Source: an uncultured Eubacterium sp. (GTDB lineage: Bacteria > Bacillota > Clostridia > Peptostreptococcales > Anaerovoracaceae). From it: DNA of 12,105 bases. This document shows, in pieces, positions 5,731 through 12,105 of the stretch. The translations under genes were made by a program, and so were the position numbers. The stretch is taken from positions 1 to 12,105 of the forward strand of contig UQNP01000042.1 of the NCBI GenBank assembly GCA_900542385.1, given 5' to 3'. Position 1 is the stretch's first letter. Each line of letters begins with the position of its first letter. The notes beneath the pieces are model-generated. The model was not told where the DNA came from, made no database searches, and saw only the letters and a list, made by a program, of their open reading frames with translations.

Positions 5731-7464
5731 ATGTCTTTTGACGGTATGGTCACTTTTGCAATGACAAAGGAATTAAACGAAGCTTTGAGGCTCGGCAAAA
5801 TAGAAAAAATATATCAGCCGCAGCCGGAACAGCTTTTATTTAATATACACACAAAACAGGGGGGCAAAAAACTGCTGGTATCCGTAAGCGGCAGCCACTC
5901 TGCCGTTTATCTCGTGGATAGATCTCCTGACAATCCTGCATCACCGCCGCCATTCTGCATGGTTTTACGAAAACATCTGGGAGCAGGAAGGATAACCGAC
6001 ATCAAGCAATACGAAAACGACCGAATAATAGAGATCCTAATCGAGACCGCTGACGAACTCGGCTTCTCATTAAACAGAAAACTTATAATAGAGATAATGG
6101 GAAAGCACAGCAATGCGGTCTTAGTCGATATGAAAGACAATAAAATAATAGACAGCATCAAGCACATATCCATCGATGTCAACCGAGCCAGACAGATACT
6201 GCCGGGCAAAACCTACGAATATCCGCCCACTCAGCATAAAACACCTTTTACAGAAACGAGCCGAAATGATTTTGCCCGTATTTTTTCAGAAAGCTCTCAG
6301 CCTTCACGCGCACTGCTTTCAGAGGTACAAGGTCTGTCCCCTGCCCTTGCTGAAACCATAGCGGAAGCAGGCTGCACTCAAGGATCATCCGATTCGGATG
6401 CCGACAAATCATACGATGCGCTTCGCCGCATCATCGATTCAGTGAGATCAAAAAACTGCACTCCCATCGTCTACACTAACGAACACGGAAAGCCGGAAGA
6501 TTTTCATATAACGCCTCTTTACAGGTGCCAAGGTGCCTTCGATGTCATTCATTTCGACACTGTGAGTGAAGCTGCCGGGTACTATTTTTCACATAGGGAA
6601 TCTTCTAATATATTAAAACAGCAGTCATCGAATCTTCTGCGTACAGTCAACGCATCACTCGATAAACTCCTGCTAAAATCCCAGAAACTGAAGGAAGACC
6701 TGCTCAACGCCGAAAACTCTGAAAAATACAGGATATATGGAGAGCTGATAACAGCCAACATTCACAATATAAGACCCGGGGCAAGCAATGCGATCCTCAC
6801 AAATTATTATGACGGCTCTGAGATGAACATACCTCTGGATCCGAGATTTTCCCCATCAAAAAACGCTCAGATATATTATAAAAAATACGGAAAATCCAAA
6901 ACCGCGCTGAAAGAGAAAAAAATACAGCTCGAAGAAGTATCACGGGAAACTGAGTACCTTGAATCGGTATCGGAATTTATAAAAATGGCATCATCTTCAG
7001 AAGAGCTGGAAGCGATAAAACAGGAACTGACGGATGGAGGCTTCATAAAATACAGAAATACAAAAAAACATCCTGCCAAATCATCAAAACCAAAACCATT
7101 TTCATATGAGTCTTCTTCCGGAAAGAAGATACTCGTAGGCAGGAACAATAAAGAAAATGACTGGCTGACGCTGAAAAAAGCATCAAATTCCGATATATGG
7201 CTTCATACGAAAGACATCCCCGGATCCCACGTCATACTGTTCACAGAGGGAGAAGAGCCTTCCGAATCCGACCTGACCGAAGCCGCTTCAATCGCTGCCT
7301 TCCACAGCAAAGCAAAGGACTCAGAAAATGTACCTGTCGATTATACTAAGGCAAGATACGTTAAAAAACCATCTAAAGCCCGTTTCGGCATGGTAATATT
7401 CACGCACAACAAGACCCTTTACGTAAACCCAAAGATCCCGGATTCAAACGAAAAGAAAAAATGA
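5731..7464 (+). CDS. rqcH: RqcH / NFACT ribosome quality control protein
   Basis: A 577-residue NFACT protein, formerly annotated as fibronectin-binding protein FbpA. Bacterial RqcH binds the 50S subunit carrying a stalled peptidyl-tRNA and recruits tRNA-Ala to add alanine tails that mark the chain for degradation. The NFACT-N domain begins MSFDGMVTFAMTKEL. Asp97-Arg98 (in YENDRI) fall at the positions reported as essential in Bacillus subtilis RqcH. A helix-hairpin-helix and coiled-coil middle follows (about 185-430, including NASLDKLLLKSQKLKEDL). The C-terminal NFACT-R domain (about 460-577) has NDWLTLKKASNSDIWLHT and GSHVIL. ATG at 5731 is chosen for the SD GGAGGAAAG and the family start. 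It stands alone on the plus strand, ending in a terminator. Confidence 0.95.
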   Translation: MSFDGMVTFAMTKELNEALRLGKIEKIYQPQPEQLLFNIHTKQGGKKLLVSVSGSHSAVYLVDRSPDNPASPPPFCMVLRKHLGAGRITDIKQYENDRIIEILIETADELGFSLNRKLIIEIMGKHSNAVLVDMKDNKIIDSIKHISIDVNRARQILPGKTYEYPPTQHKTPFTETSRNDFARIFSESSQPSRALLSEVQGLSPALAETIAEAGCTQGSSDSDADKSYDALRRIIDSVRSKNCTPIVYTNEHGKPEDFHITPLYRCQGAFDVIHFDTVSEAAGYYFSHRESSNILKQQSSNLLRTVNASLDKLLLKSQKLKEDLLNAENSEKYRIYGELITANIHNIRPGASNAILTNYYDGSEMNIPLDPRFSPSKNAQIYYKKYGKSKTALKEKKIQLEEVSRETEYLESVSEFIKMASSSEELEAIKQELTDGGFIKYRNTKKHPAKSSKPKPFSYESSSGKKILVGRNNKENDWLTLKKASNSDIWLHTKDIPGSHVILFTEGEEPSESDLTEAASIAAFHSKAKDSENVPVDYTKARYVKKPSKARFGMVIFTHNKTLYVNPKIPDSNEKKK

Positions 7465-7492
7465 AAAAAGACGGATATATGTCCGTCTTTTT
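7465..7492. terminator. Bidirectional intrinsic terminator
   Basis: AAAAAGACGGA (7465-7475) pairs perfectly with TCCGTCTTTTT (7482-7492) around a six-base loop. It starts directly after the rqcH TGA and ends ten bases before the stop codon of the convergent hydrolase gene. Having A's on one side and T's on the other, it can terminate both transcripts. Confidence 0.92.
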
Positions 7493-7501
7493 AAATCATT
7501 T

Positions 7502-8359
7502 TCAAAGCATTTCTGTCCATTTGACAGCTTTTTCTATAACTTCATCGCCGTTGCTTTTCTCTCCTCCGTTATGTATTTCATGAAAAAGCTCTTTCCATTC
7601 CACATATTCTATATTTTCTCCGCTTTTCTCCATTCGTTCAGCAATTATACGGCTTCCCTCAATATTGCATATCCTGTCTTTATCTCCATGCATCAAAAGC
7701 AAAGGTATCCTGCCCGTTTTTTCATCGCTCACCGAGTCTCCCTTTTCAAGCGCCATTCCCGTTTCATATCCATCTACTGCACACCTGAGAGATATTTTAT
7801 TATGTACCATGGGATTGTCATGATACGGTTTTACGCTTTCAGGATTGCCTAAATATTTCTCGTTCACTTCTGAGCTTATTATAAAAGTCGGTATTATACC
7901 CGACGCAGCCTTCACTGCTCTGTACAGTATCTTCGGTACAGGCCTTACAAGCCTTATCCACGGTGCAGTCACTATATAACCGCTTACATCTCCTCTGAGT
8001 TCGCCGCGGCACCTGTAATCGAGAACGATATTGCCTCCCATGCTGTGACCGTACAGCACTATATCGCTTCCGCAATAAAGTTTTCCTGCATATTTTATCA
8101 GTTCGGTTATATCATCTAAAACATCTTTGCGCGGAGCGCAATCGCCCTTTTTGCCCGCAGAATTTCCATGTCCCCTCAAATCTATTGACAGCACAGCTAT
8201 ACCGCATCTTCGAAAGGCTTCTGCGACTCTGTCAAATCTTCCACCGTACTCGCCTATTCCGTGTACTATACATACTACTTTACCCGGATCTTCAACACTC
8301 CACGAATATCCTTCTATTTTTCCATCTTCAAACCTGCGTAAAACAAAATTATCGTACAT
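7502..8359 (-). CDS. Alpha/beta hydrolase, monoacylglycerol lipase-like
   Basis: Numbered from the ATG at 8359 (285 residues), the protein is a serine hydrolase of the lysophospholipase/monoacylglycerol lipase group. The oxyanion-region motif VHGIGEYGGRF is at about 32-42 and SIDLRGHGNSAG at 58-69. The nucleophile elbow GHSMGG gives Ser106, HGDKDRI gives the likely acid Asp228, and LFHEIHN gives His260. No signal peptide is seen, so it probably acts in the cytoplasm on a lipid ester; the substrate is unknown. The frame extends to an ATG at 8428, which lacks a ribosome binding site. At 8359 a GGAG lies about 14 bases upstream, rather far, so the start is uncertain. It is convergent with rqcH. 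Confidence 0.9.
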   Translation of the reverse strand: MYDNFVLRRFEDGKIEGYSWSVEDPGKVVCIVHGIGEYGGRFDRVAEAFRRCGIAVLSIDLRGHGNSAGKKGDCAPRKDVLDDITELIKYAGKLYCGSDIVLYGHSMGGNIVLDYRCRGELRGDVSGYIVTAPWIRLVRPVPKILYRAVKAASGIIPTFIISSEVNEKYLGNPESVKPYHDNPMVHNKISLRCAVDGYETGMALEKGDSVSDEKTGRIPLLLMHGDKDRICNIEGSRIIAERMEKSGENIEYVEWKELFHEIHNGGEKSNGDEVIEKAVKWTEML

Positions 8360-8511
8360 AAATATTACATCAACTCCACATTTTATTACATTAAATCCTA
8401 TTGTACTTGATACAGGCCACCCTATCATTTAAAGTAATTATTACACAACTCCCTATATAAAAACAGGCGGAGATACGTTACTACCGATTCTTTGAAAAGG
8501 AGGCGGCACTT
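8360..8511. promoter_or_regulatory. Divergent region, hydrolase / small zinc protein
   Basis: About 150 bases separate the preferred hydrolase start from the divergent small gene. The region is AT-rich and contains TATATAA near 8454 on the plus strand and TACAAT on the minus strand, but neither has a convincing -35. If the longer hydrolase frame (to 8428) is used, only 83 bases are intergenic. I see no known riboswitch or terminator here. Confidence 0.4.
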
Positions 8512-8649
8512 ATGAAAAAGGTTTGCACGTTATGCGGTTGTTCCCGATACGATATGCATGCTTTTAAAAAGGGCCACGTATGTGAAGACTGCCTTCGAGC
8601 TTTAAAGCCGGATCCACATACAAGCGGTCAAGTGCGTATAAACCGCTGA
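8512..8649 (+). CDS. Small double-CxxC zinc-ribbon-like protein
   Basis: A 45-residue reading frame beginning MKKVCTLCGCSRYDMHAF. Its ribosome binding site is among the best in the window: AAAAGGAGG ending eight bases before the ATG. Two CxxC pairs, Cys5/Cys8 and Cys24/Cys27, are 15 residues apart and suggest one zinc site. The context CTLCG...VCEDCL resembles the small treble-clef zinc finger at the N-terminus of ClpX. Cys10 is an extra cysteine, and the tail is short and polar. A role as a zinc-binding adaptor or nucleic-acid-binding peptide is possible but unproven. It is divergent from the hydrolase and convergent with the flavin reductase gene, whose stop lies ten bases away. Confidence 0.75.
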   Translation: MKKVCTLCGCSRYDMHAFKKGHVCEDCLRALKPDPHTSGQVRINR

Positions 8650-8658
8650 TGCCGCAGT

Positions 8659-9291
8659 TTACTTTCTTCGTCTGTTCCTGTTTGCGGAGTTGTGTTTTTT
8701 TCGTTGTTCCGCAAGGCGTTTTTTCGTCTTCGGCTTCATGACCGAATATCCGAATCTCCCTATGGGTTTTCTGTACATTGCCATATACTGACCATGACTG
8801 TATGCGACAAGATCTGCATTCTCAAGACACAGCTTGCCGCTTTCGTCCATCAGCGAATCGTCCACACTGACGCTCACTATCTCTGCAATGAACATATCGT
8901 GTGTAGGGAATTCCTTCATTTCCAAAACCTTACATTCTATATTCACCGGCGACTCTTCTATAGACGGGCAGCTTACTACACGGCTTTTTAATGCCGTAAG
9001 TTTCTGAGCTTCGAATTTATCTATATCTCTTCCCGATCTCACTCCGCAGAAATCAGCTGCAAATGCAAGCTTCTGAGTTGTAAGGTTTATCACAAATTCG
9101 CCGCTTCTCTCTATTATATCGTGAGAATACCTCTCTTTTCTTACTGAGATATAAGTTATAGGCGGATCTGAATTTATTATACCTGTCCAGGCTATCGTTA
9201 TTATATTGTTATTGCCCTTTTCTCCGCAGGACACCATCACCGCAGGAACGGGGTTTAGCATAGTACCGGGCTTAAATGTGATCTTTGCCAT
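8659..9291 (-). CDS. Flavin reductase-like, FMN-binding split barrel
   Basis: A 210-residue protein of the flavin reductase-like/flavoredoxin group. These use a split-barrel fold to bind FMN and pass electrons from NAD(P)H or a partner. Family features are the start KPGTMLNPVPAVMVSCGEKG, then IITIAWTGIINSDPPITYISVRKERYSHDII, FVINLTT, and FPTHDMFIAEIVSV. The redox partner cannot be told from sequence. The last 25 or so residues are very basic (KPKTKKRLAEQRKKHN, then RNRRRK), an appendage the fold does not require. The ATG has AGGAGA about eight bases upstream, and the rluD stop codon TAG forms the beginning of that SD. The gene therefore follows rluD with an 11-base gap and is probably co-translated. 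Confidence 0.88.
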   Translation of the reverse strand: MAKITFKPGTMLNPVPAVMVSCGEKGNNNIITIAWTGIINSDPPITYISVRKERYSHDIIERSGEFVINLTTQKLAFAADFCGVRSGRDIDKFEAQKLTALKSRVVSCPSIEESPVNIECKVLEMKEFPTHDMFIAEIVSVSVDDSLMDESGKLCLENADLVAYSHGQYMAMYRKPIGRFGYSVMKPKTKKRLAEQRKKHNSANRNRRRK

Positions 9292-9302
9292 ATGATTTTC
9301 TC

Positions 9303-10238
9303 CTATTTCACTCCGTTTCTCAAACGTTCAGTCACTTTGATAAAATCTTCCGGAAGAGGACTTTCAAATTCCATATATTCTCCCGATGACGGATGTACGA
9401 ATCCCAGCACTCCCGCGTGAAGCATCTGCCTTGAAGCGCCGGCCTTGTTTTTATGCGGTCCGTACAATTCATCTCCTAAAAGAGGATGTTTGATGTATGC
9501 CATATGAACTCTTATCTGATGGGTCCTTCCCGTCTCAAGCCTCGCTTCTATCAGAGTGTACCTGCCGAAGCGTTCTATCACGCGGTAATGCGTTACTGCA
9601 TTTTTAGAATGTTCATAGACCACCGCATTTCTCAGTCGATTATACGGATCTCTTCCAATGGGTTTATCTATAGTCCCTTCGTCTTCTTTGATATTATTGT
9701 ATACTATAGCTTTGTATCTTCTGGTAATAGTATGCTTTTCGAGCTGTTCCGAAAGAGAAAGGTGCGCCTTATCATTTTTTGCTACCATCAGAAGTCCGCT
9801 GGTATCTTTATCTATCCTGTGGACTATCCCAGGTCTTACCACTCCGTTTATCGTAGAAAGCTTTTCTCCGCAAACATACATAAGAGCATTTACCAAAGTT
9901 CCCGTATAGTTCCCCGGAGCCGGGTGTACCACCATACCGGCGGGCTTATCCACGACCAAAACATCGTCATCCTCATAAACAATATCCACCGGTATATTTT
10001 CAGCTTTTATTTCCACCTTCTTAGGCTCCGGTATCTCTATGCTGACTTCATCGCCTGTCTCAGCTTTCTCTTTTTTGCCGCATACTTTGCCGTTGAGTGT
10101 CACTTTGCCGGCTTCGAACAGTTTCTGTATAAAGCTTCTGGACATGTCTTCAAATTCAGCCGCCAGGACCTGATCCAGACGCCTCCCTTCCATTTCTTCA
10201 TTTACCGTAATCTGCTTTATCTGTATTTCACTGCACAT
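9303..10238 (-). CDS. rluD: RluA-family 23S rRNA pseudouridine synthase (RluD-like)
   Basis: A 311-residue RluA-family enzyme that converts uridines to pseudouridine in rRNA. An N-terminal S4 RNA-binding domain (about 16-75: GRRLDQVLAAEF, SRSFIQKLFEAGKVTLNG) precedes the catalytic domain. That domain carries VVDKPAGMVVHPAPGN (95-110), the catalytic motif HRIDKDTSGLL with Asp143, and LETGRTHQIRVH (235-246). Domain order and position after lspA match Bacillus ylyB. The symbol rluD is by similarity; the modified positions are not proven here. The ATG lies inside the end of lspA, overlapping it by 11 bases, with only a weak GAAAGAG-type SD, so translation is probably coupled to lspA. Confidence 0.94.
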   Translation of the reverse strand: MCSEIQIKQITVNEEMEGRRLDQVLAAEFEDMSRSFIQKLFEAGKVTLNGKVCGKKEKAETGDEVSIEIPEPKKVEIKAENIPVDIVYEDDDVLVVDKPAGMVVHPAPGNYTGTLVNALMYVCGEKLSTINGVVRPGIVHRIDKDTSGLLMVAKNDKAHLSLSEQLEKHTITRRYKAIVYNNIKEDEGTIDKPIGRDPYNRLRNAVVYEHSKNAVTHYRVIERFGRYTLIEARLETGRTHQIRVHMAYIKHPLLGDELYGPHKNKAGASRQMLHAGVLGFVHPSSGEYMEFESPLPEDFIKVTERLRNGVK

Positions 10239-10689
10239 CGTTTTTCACACTCTTTCTTTCAGACAGCCATACACTTAAAATCAGCAGACCGCAGCCTGCA
10301 CATATGAAAATATCCGCAATATTGAATACCGGAAACACCCTGAAATCAAACATGTCGACCACATATCCCTGAGAGATCCGGTCAAGTAAATTGCCTATAC
10401 CTCCGCCGCATATAAACGCCAGTGACGATCTCATCAAAGGGTCCCATTTTTTTCTCATTATAAATAAAACAACCAGGATAGCTGCCATCAAAACAGCCGG
10501 AATAAGAATAATAAAGATCCACTGCCCCTCCATGATGCTGAAAGCCGCACCTCTGTTTTGCACATATGTTATATGAAACATATCTTCTATCACCGGTATG
10601 GTTTCTCCTACAATCATCTGCGACGATACGATATGTTTCACTATCCTGTCAAAAATAATCACAGCTATGATAATAAGATAATATGCCAT
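10228..10689 (-). CDS. lspA: Lipoprotein signal peptidase (SPase II)
   Basis: LspA is the membrane aspartyl protease that cleaves signal peptides from lipidated prolipoproteins. The 153-residue protein has the expected four membrane segments (about 2-20, 56-78, 87-103 and 121-141). It also has the conserved blocks FDRIVK (13-18), QNRGAAFSI (44-52), GGIGNLLDRI (96-105), GYVVDMFDF with catalytic Asp112, and FNIADIFI with catalytic Asp126. The start MAYYLIII fits the family. No SD lies at normal distance: AAAGGAGG is about 26 bases upstream, with a GC hairpin between. It sits between divIVA and rluD; ileS, which often comes between divIVA and lspA, is missing. Confidence 0.96.
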   Translation of the reverse strand: MAYYLIIIAVIIFDRIVKHIVSSQMIVGETIPVIEDMFHITYVQNRGAAFSIMEGQWIFIILIPAVLMAAILVVLFIMRKKWDPLMRSSLAFICGGGIGNLLDRISQGYVVDMFDFRVFPVFNIADIFICAGCGLLILSVWLSERKSVKNDVQ

Positions 10690-10692
10690 ATT

Positions 10693-10714
10693 AAAAACAG
10701 GGGCGGGATGCCCC
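10693..10714 (-). terminator. GC hairpin with U-tract between divIVA and lspA
   Basis: In the minus-strand transcript GGGGC-ATCCC-GCCCC is followed by TG and TTTTT, a short intrinsic-terminator shape. An alternative 6-bp pairing GGCGGG/CCCGCC (10717-10712 with 10707-10702) would overlap the end of the SD-like AAAGGAGG at 10723-10716. It lies eight bases after the divIVA stop and four bases before the lspA ATG. Full termination would silence lspA unless lspA has its own promoter, so partial termination or a structural role in initiation seems more likely. Confidence 0.6.
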
Positions 10715-10715
10715 G

Positions 10716-10723
10716 CCTCCTTT
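10716..10723 (-). promoter_or_regulatory. SD-like AAAGGAGG overlapping the divIVA stop, distant from lspA
   Basis: A near-perfect SD overlaps the divIVA TAA stop codon but is about 26 bases from the lspA ATG, too far for standard initiation. Folding of the intervening 15-base hairpin would reduce the effective spacing to roughly 11 bases. No other start codon in the lspA frame lies closer. Confidence 0.5.
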
Positions 10724-11339
10724 AGTATTTTACATTTCTCATTGTTTTCTGCATATCGGCTCCTCTGTTATTTTTAGAGTATCCGTAAGTCCCGCTGACA
10801 GGTCGGGATGATTTTACGTCCGATCTGACATCCTCTTTCTTCTCTGTCGCTTCCGGCAAGTCGTCAAAATCATCAACTCCAAGCTCCGGGAACATCTCTC
10901 CGCTCAAAGATTCAAATCTCTGAAGCTCAGACTGAAGCAGCTTCTTGTACTTAGTCCTGAAATCAATGAAACGGTTTTTCATAGCTTCATTTTCTTCAGC
11001 TATCTTCTCCGCCATATCTTTCGCTTCCTTCTGCATAAGCTGTGCATCTAATTCAGCGTTTTTAAGCAGGATCTCAGCTCTCTTCTCAGCACTCGCTGAT
11101 ATATCAGCCATAAGACCTTTTGCCGCTTCCAGTGTTTCGAGCACAGTACCTTCAGAGTTCCTATGTCTTTCAAGTTCTTCTACAAGTCTTGCATTTTCCT
11201 CTTTAGTTTGTCTTAGTTCCTCCAAAAGTCTTTCAAGATCGATCGTTATCTCATCCAGAAACTCATTTACTTCTTCCTCTTTATAGCCTCTGACAGCTTT
11301 AGTGAATTCCTTCTCCTGAATGTCTATAGGCTTTATCAT
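10722..11339 (-). CDS. divIVA: Cell-division/polarity protein DivIVA
   Basis: DivIVA is a coiled-coil protein that recognises negatively curved membrane at division sites and poles. The 205-residue protein has the lipid-binding N-terminal domain with the signature starting MIKPIDIQEKEFTKAVRGY and continuing EEEVNEFLDEI (about 1-32). A long coiled coil follows (about 33-140: ERLLEELRQTKEENARLVEEL, then AEKRAEILLKNAELDAQLMQKEAKDMAEKIAEEN). The tail is variable and polar (about 150-205), probably disordered. The start is fixed by AAGGAGG, which adjoins the sepF stop codon 12 bases upstream. It follows sepF directly; ylmG and ylmH, which usually lie between them in Bacillus, are absent. Confidence 0.95.
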   Translation of the reverse strand: MIKPIDIQEKEFTKAVRGYKEEEVNEFLDEITIDLERLLEELRQTKEENARLVEELERHRNSEGTVLETLEAAKGLMADISASAEKRAEILLKNAELDAQLMQKEAKDMAEKIAEENEAMKNRFIDFRTKYKKLLQSELQRFESLSGEMFPELGVDDFDDLPEATEKKEDVRSDVKSSRPVSGTYGYSKNNRGADMQKTMRNVKY

Positions 11340-11351
11340 CCTTCTACCTCC

Positions 11352-11855
11352 TTATTTCCACGGATTTGAATCTCCGCTGTTTCTGCCGAAAGAATACGGC
11401 TTGTTCTCTCCGTCAGCAGTTATGGATACGTTTTCCGGAGCAAATACGAATATATTGTTCGCTACTTTCTGAACATTGCCGTTCAAAGCGTAGGTAGCGC
11501 CTCCGAGAAAATCAAATATTTTTCTTCCCGTGTCGCTCTCAAGTTTTTCAAGGTTTACTATTATAGGTTTTCTGCTCTTGAGGCTGTCCACCAGCTTAGG
11601 ACATTCTTCAAATCCTTTGGGTTCTATCACCACTAATTTGAAAGCGCTGGTTATAGCTTTCACAGTTCTGTTCTGCATGGGCACCACGTTTGAATCATAT
11701 CGAGGTGATGTTGTCTGAGCCTTAGGCTCTACAGGCTTTCTGTCGTAGTAACTGCCGCTGCTGCCCTTATAATCCTCCTCTTCCTCGACTTCTATATCAT
11801 CCTCTTCGTATTCTTCAAATCCCATCATATCTTTAAACTTAGAAAAAACTCCCAT
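11352..11855 (-). CDS. sepF: Cell-division protein SepF
   Basis: SepF tethers FtsZ to the membrane and organises FtsZ bundles. The 167-residue protein opens with an amphipathic membrane-binding helix (MGVFSKFKDMMGF). An acidic linker rich in Glu and Asp (about 14-30) and a variable low-complexity stretch follow. The C-terminal SepF core (about 80-160) has VVIEPKGFEECPKLVDSLKS, KPIIVNLEKLESDTGRKIFDF and LGGATYALNGNVQKV. The glycine-rich segment is the FtsZ-interaction/dimer region in characterised SepF proteins. AGGAGG lies five bases before the ATG and includes part of the yggS stop codon, so yggS-sepF are tightly linked, as in other Firmicutes. Confidence 0.96.
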   Translation of the reverse strand: MGVFSKFKDMMGFEEYEEDDIEVEEEEDYKGSSGSYYDRKPVEPKAQTTSPRYDSNVVPMQNRTVKAITSAFKLVVIEPKGFEECPKLVDSLKSRKPIIVNLEKLESDTGRKIFDFLGGATYALNGNVQKVANNIFVFAPENVSITADGENKPYSFGRNSGDSNPWK

Positions 11856-11864
11856 GATTACCTC

Positions 11865-12105
11865 CTACTTCTTACTGTAATCTCGCGCACCGAATATAGC
11901 ACTTCCCACTCTTACAAGATTCGAGCCGGCTTCAATAGCAGCAACGAAGTCGTGAGACATGCCCATCGACAAATATTTAAAATCCAGTCTTTCATGTTCT
12001 ATTTTAGAGAACTGATCGTACTGTTTTTTAACTTCTTCAAAATATACTTTTATATCTTCAGGATCATCTGCATAAGGTGCTATGCACATAAGTCCTCTTA
12101 TTTTT
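11865..12105 (-). CDS. yggS: YggS-family PLP homeostasis protein, C-terminal part
   Basis: This gene enters from the right edge; its 5' end is outside the window. The frame is open to the last base, so the internal ATG at 12089 is not the real start. The visible 79-80 residues read [13 protein letters not shown], then the hallmark [32 protein letters not shown], typical of the C-terminus of the YggS/PLPBP (COG0325) barrel, which binds pyridoxal phosphate and influences PLP and amino-acid balance. The PLP-binding lysine lies in the missing N-terminal part. Its stop codon (TAG) is embedded in the SD of sepF nine bases away. In Bacillus the equivalent gene is ylmE. Confidence 0.94.
   Translation of the reverse strand, partial: KIRGLMCIAPYADDPEDIKVYFEEVKKQYDQFSKIEHERLDFKYLSMGMSHDFVAAIEAGSNLVRVGSAIFGARDYSKK

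Noticed and set aside
8360..8511. Riboswitch or small RNA in the divergent gap
   Set aside because: I found no recognisable aptamer core or terminator/antiterminator pair; there is only AT-rich promoter-like sequence and an SD.
8623..8647. AGCGGT/ACCGCT inverted repeat at the end of the small zinc protein gene as a terminator
   Set aside because: The stem is only 6 bp with a 13-base loop and no T-run on either strand, and it lies inside the coding frame. A terminator for these convergent genes is not evident.
9486..10307. 273-codon plus-strand open frame
   Set aside because: It lies antisense to the confidently identified rluD and lspA genes, with composition typical of a shadow frame (many Phe, Tyr, His, Ser). 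No RBS or domain supports it.
1..12105. CRISPR array, transposon, phage, toxin-antitoxin or defence island
   Set aside because: There is no repeat-spacer pattern, no transposase or integrase domain and no tRNA gene serving as an attachment site. Apart from three uncharacterised proteins, all genes are recognisable.

Overview
The window reads as core chromosome of an anaerobic Firmicute, most likely class Clostridia. The evidence is strong AGGAGG ribosome binding sites, the pairing of sepF with divIVA, gmk next to rpoZ, an rqcH-type NFACT gene, AT-leaning intergenic DNA and intrinsic terminators. I cannot name a genus. The first 29 bases match the Illumina TruSeq read-2 adapter, so position 1 is an untrimmed contig end and not native sequence.

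Almost everything is on the minus strand, so transcription runs from high to low coordinates. From the right edge: a 5'-truncated yggS (PLP protein), sepF and divIVA (cell division), lspA (lipoprotein signal peptidase), an rluD-type pseudouridine synthase and a flavin reductase-like gene. These are packed with 9-12 base gaps or short overlaps. The exception is divIVA/lspA, where a GC hairpin with a U-tract separates an SD-like sequence from the lspA start. ylmG, ylmH and ileS, which often lie in this cluster, are absent.

In the middle (7.5-8.65 kb) are an alpha/beta hydrolase on the minus strand and, diverging from it, a 45-residue double-CxxC protein on the plus strand. rqcH (ribosome quality control, Ala tailing) is the only large plus-strand gene. 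It diverges from yicC and shares a bidirectional terminator with the hydrolase.

The left half, read leftwards, holds yicC, gmk and rpoZ (promoter TTGAAG-17-TATAAT in front of gmk), a stand-alone LytTR DNA-binding protein preceded by a 19-bp perfect inverted repeat, and rpsB-tsf. The rpsB-tsf pair has its own promoter (TTGTAA-17-TATATT), a structured leader of about 130 nt and a strong terminator. Last comes an unrecognised multi-spanning membrane protein with its own terminator.

The window is mainly housekeeping: translation (S2, EF-Ts, RqcH, RluD), transcription (omega), nucleotide supply (Gmk), division (SepF, DivIVA) and lipoprotein export. I see no CRISPR array, phage, transposon, toxin-antitoxin or defence system, and no clear new system. 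The points most worth a second look are regulatory: the hairpin in front of the LytTR gene, the rpsB leader, the divIVA/lspA junction, and the small zinc-ribbon-like gene.
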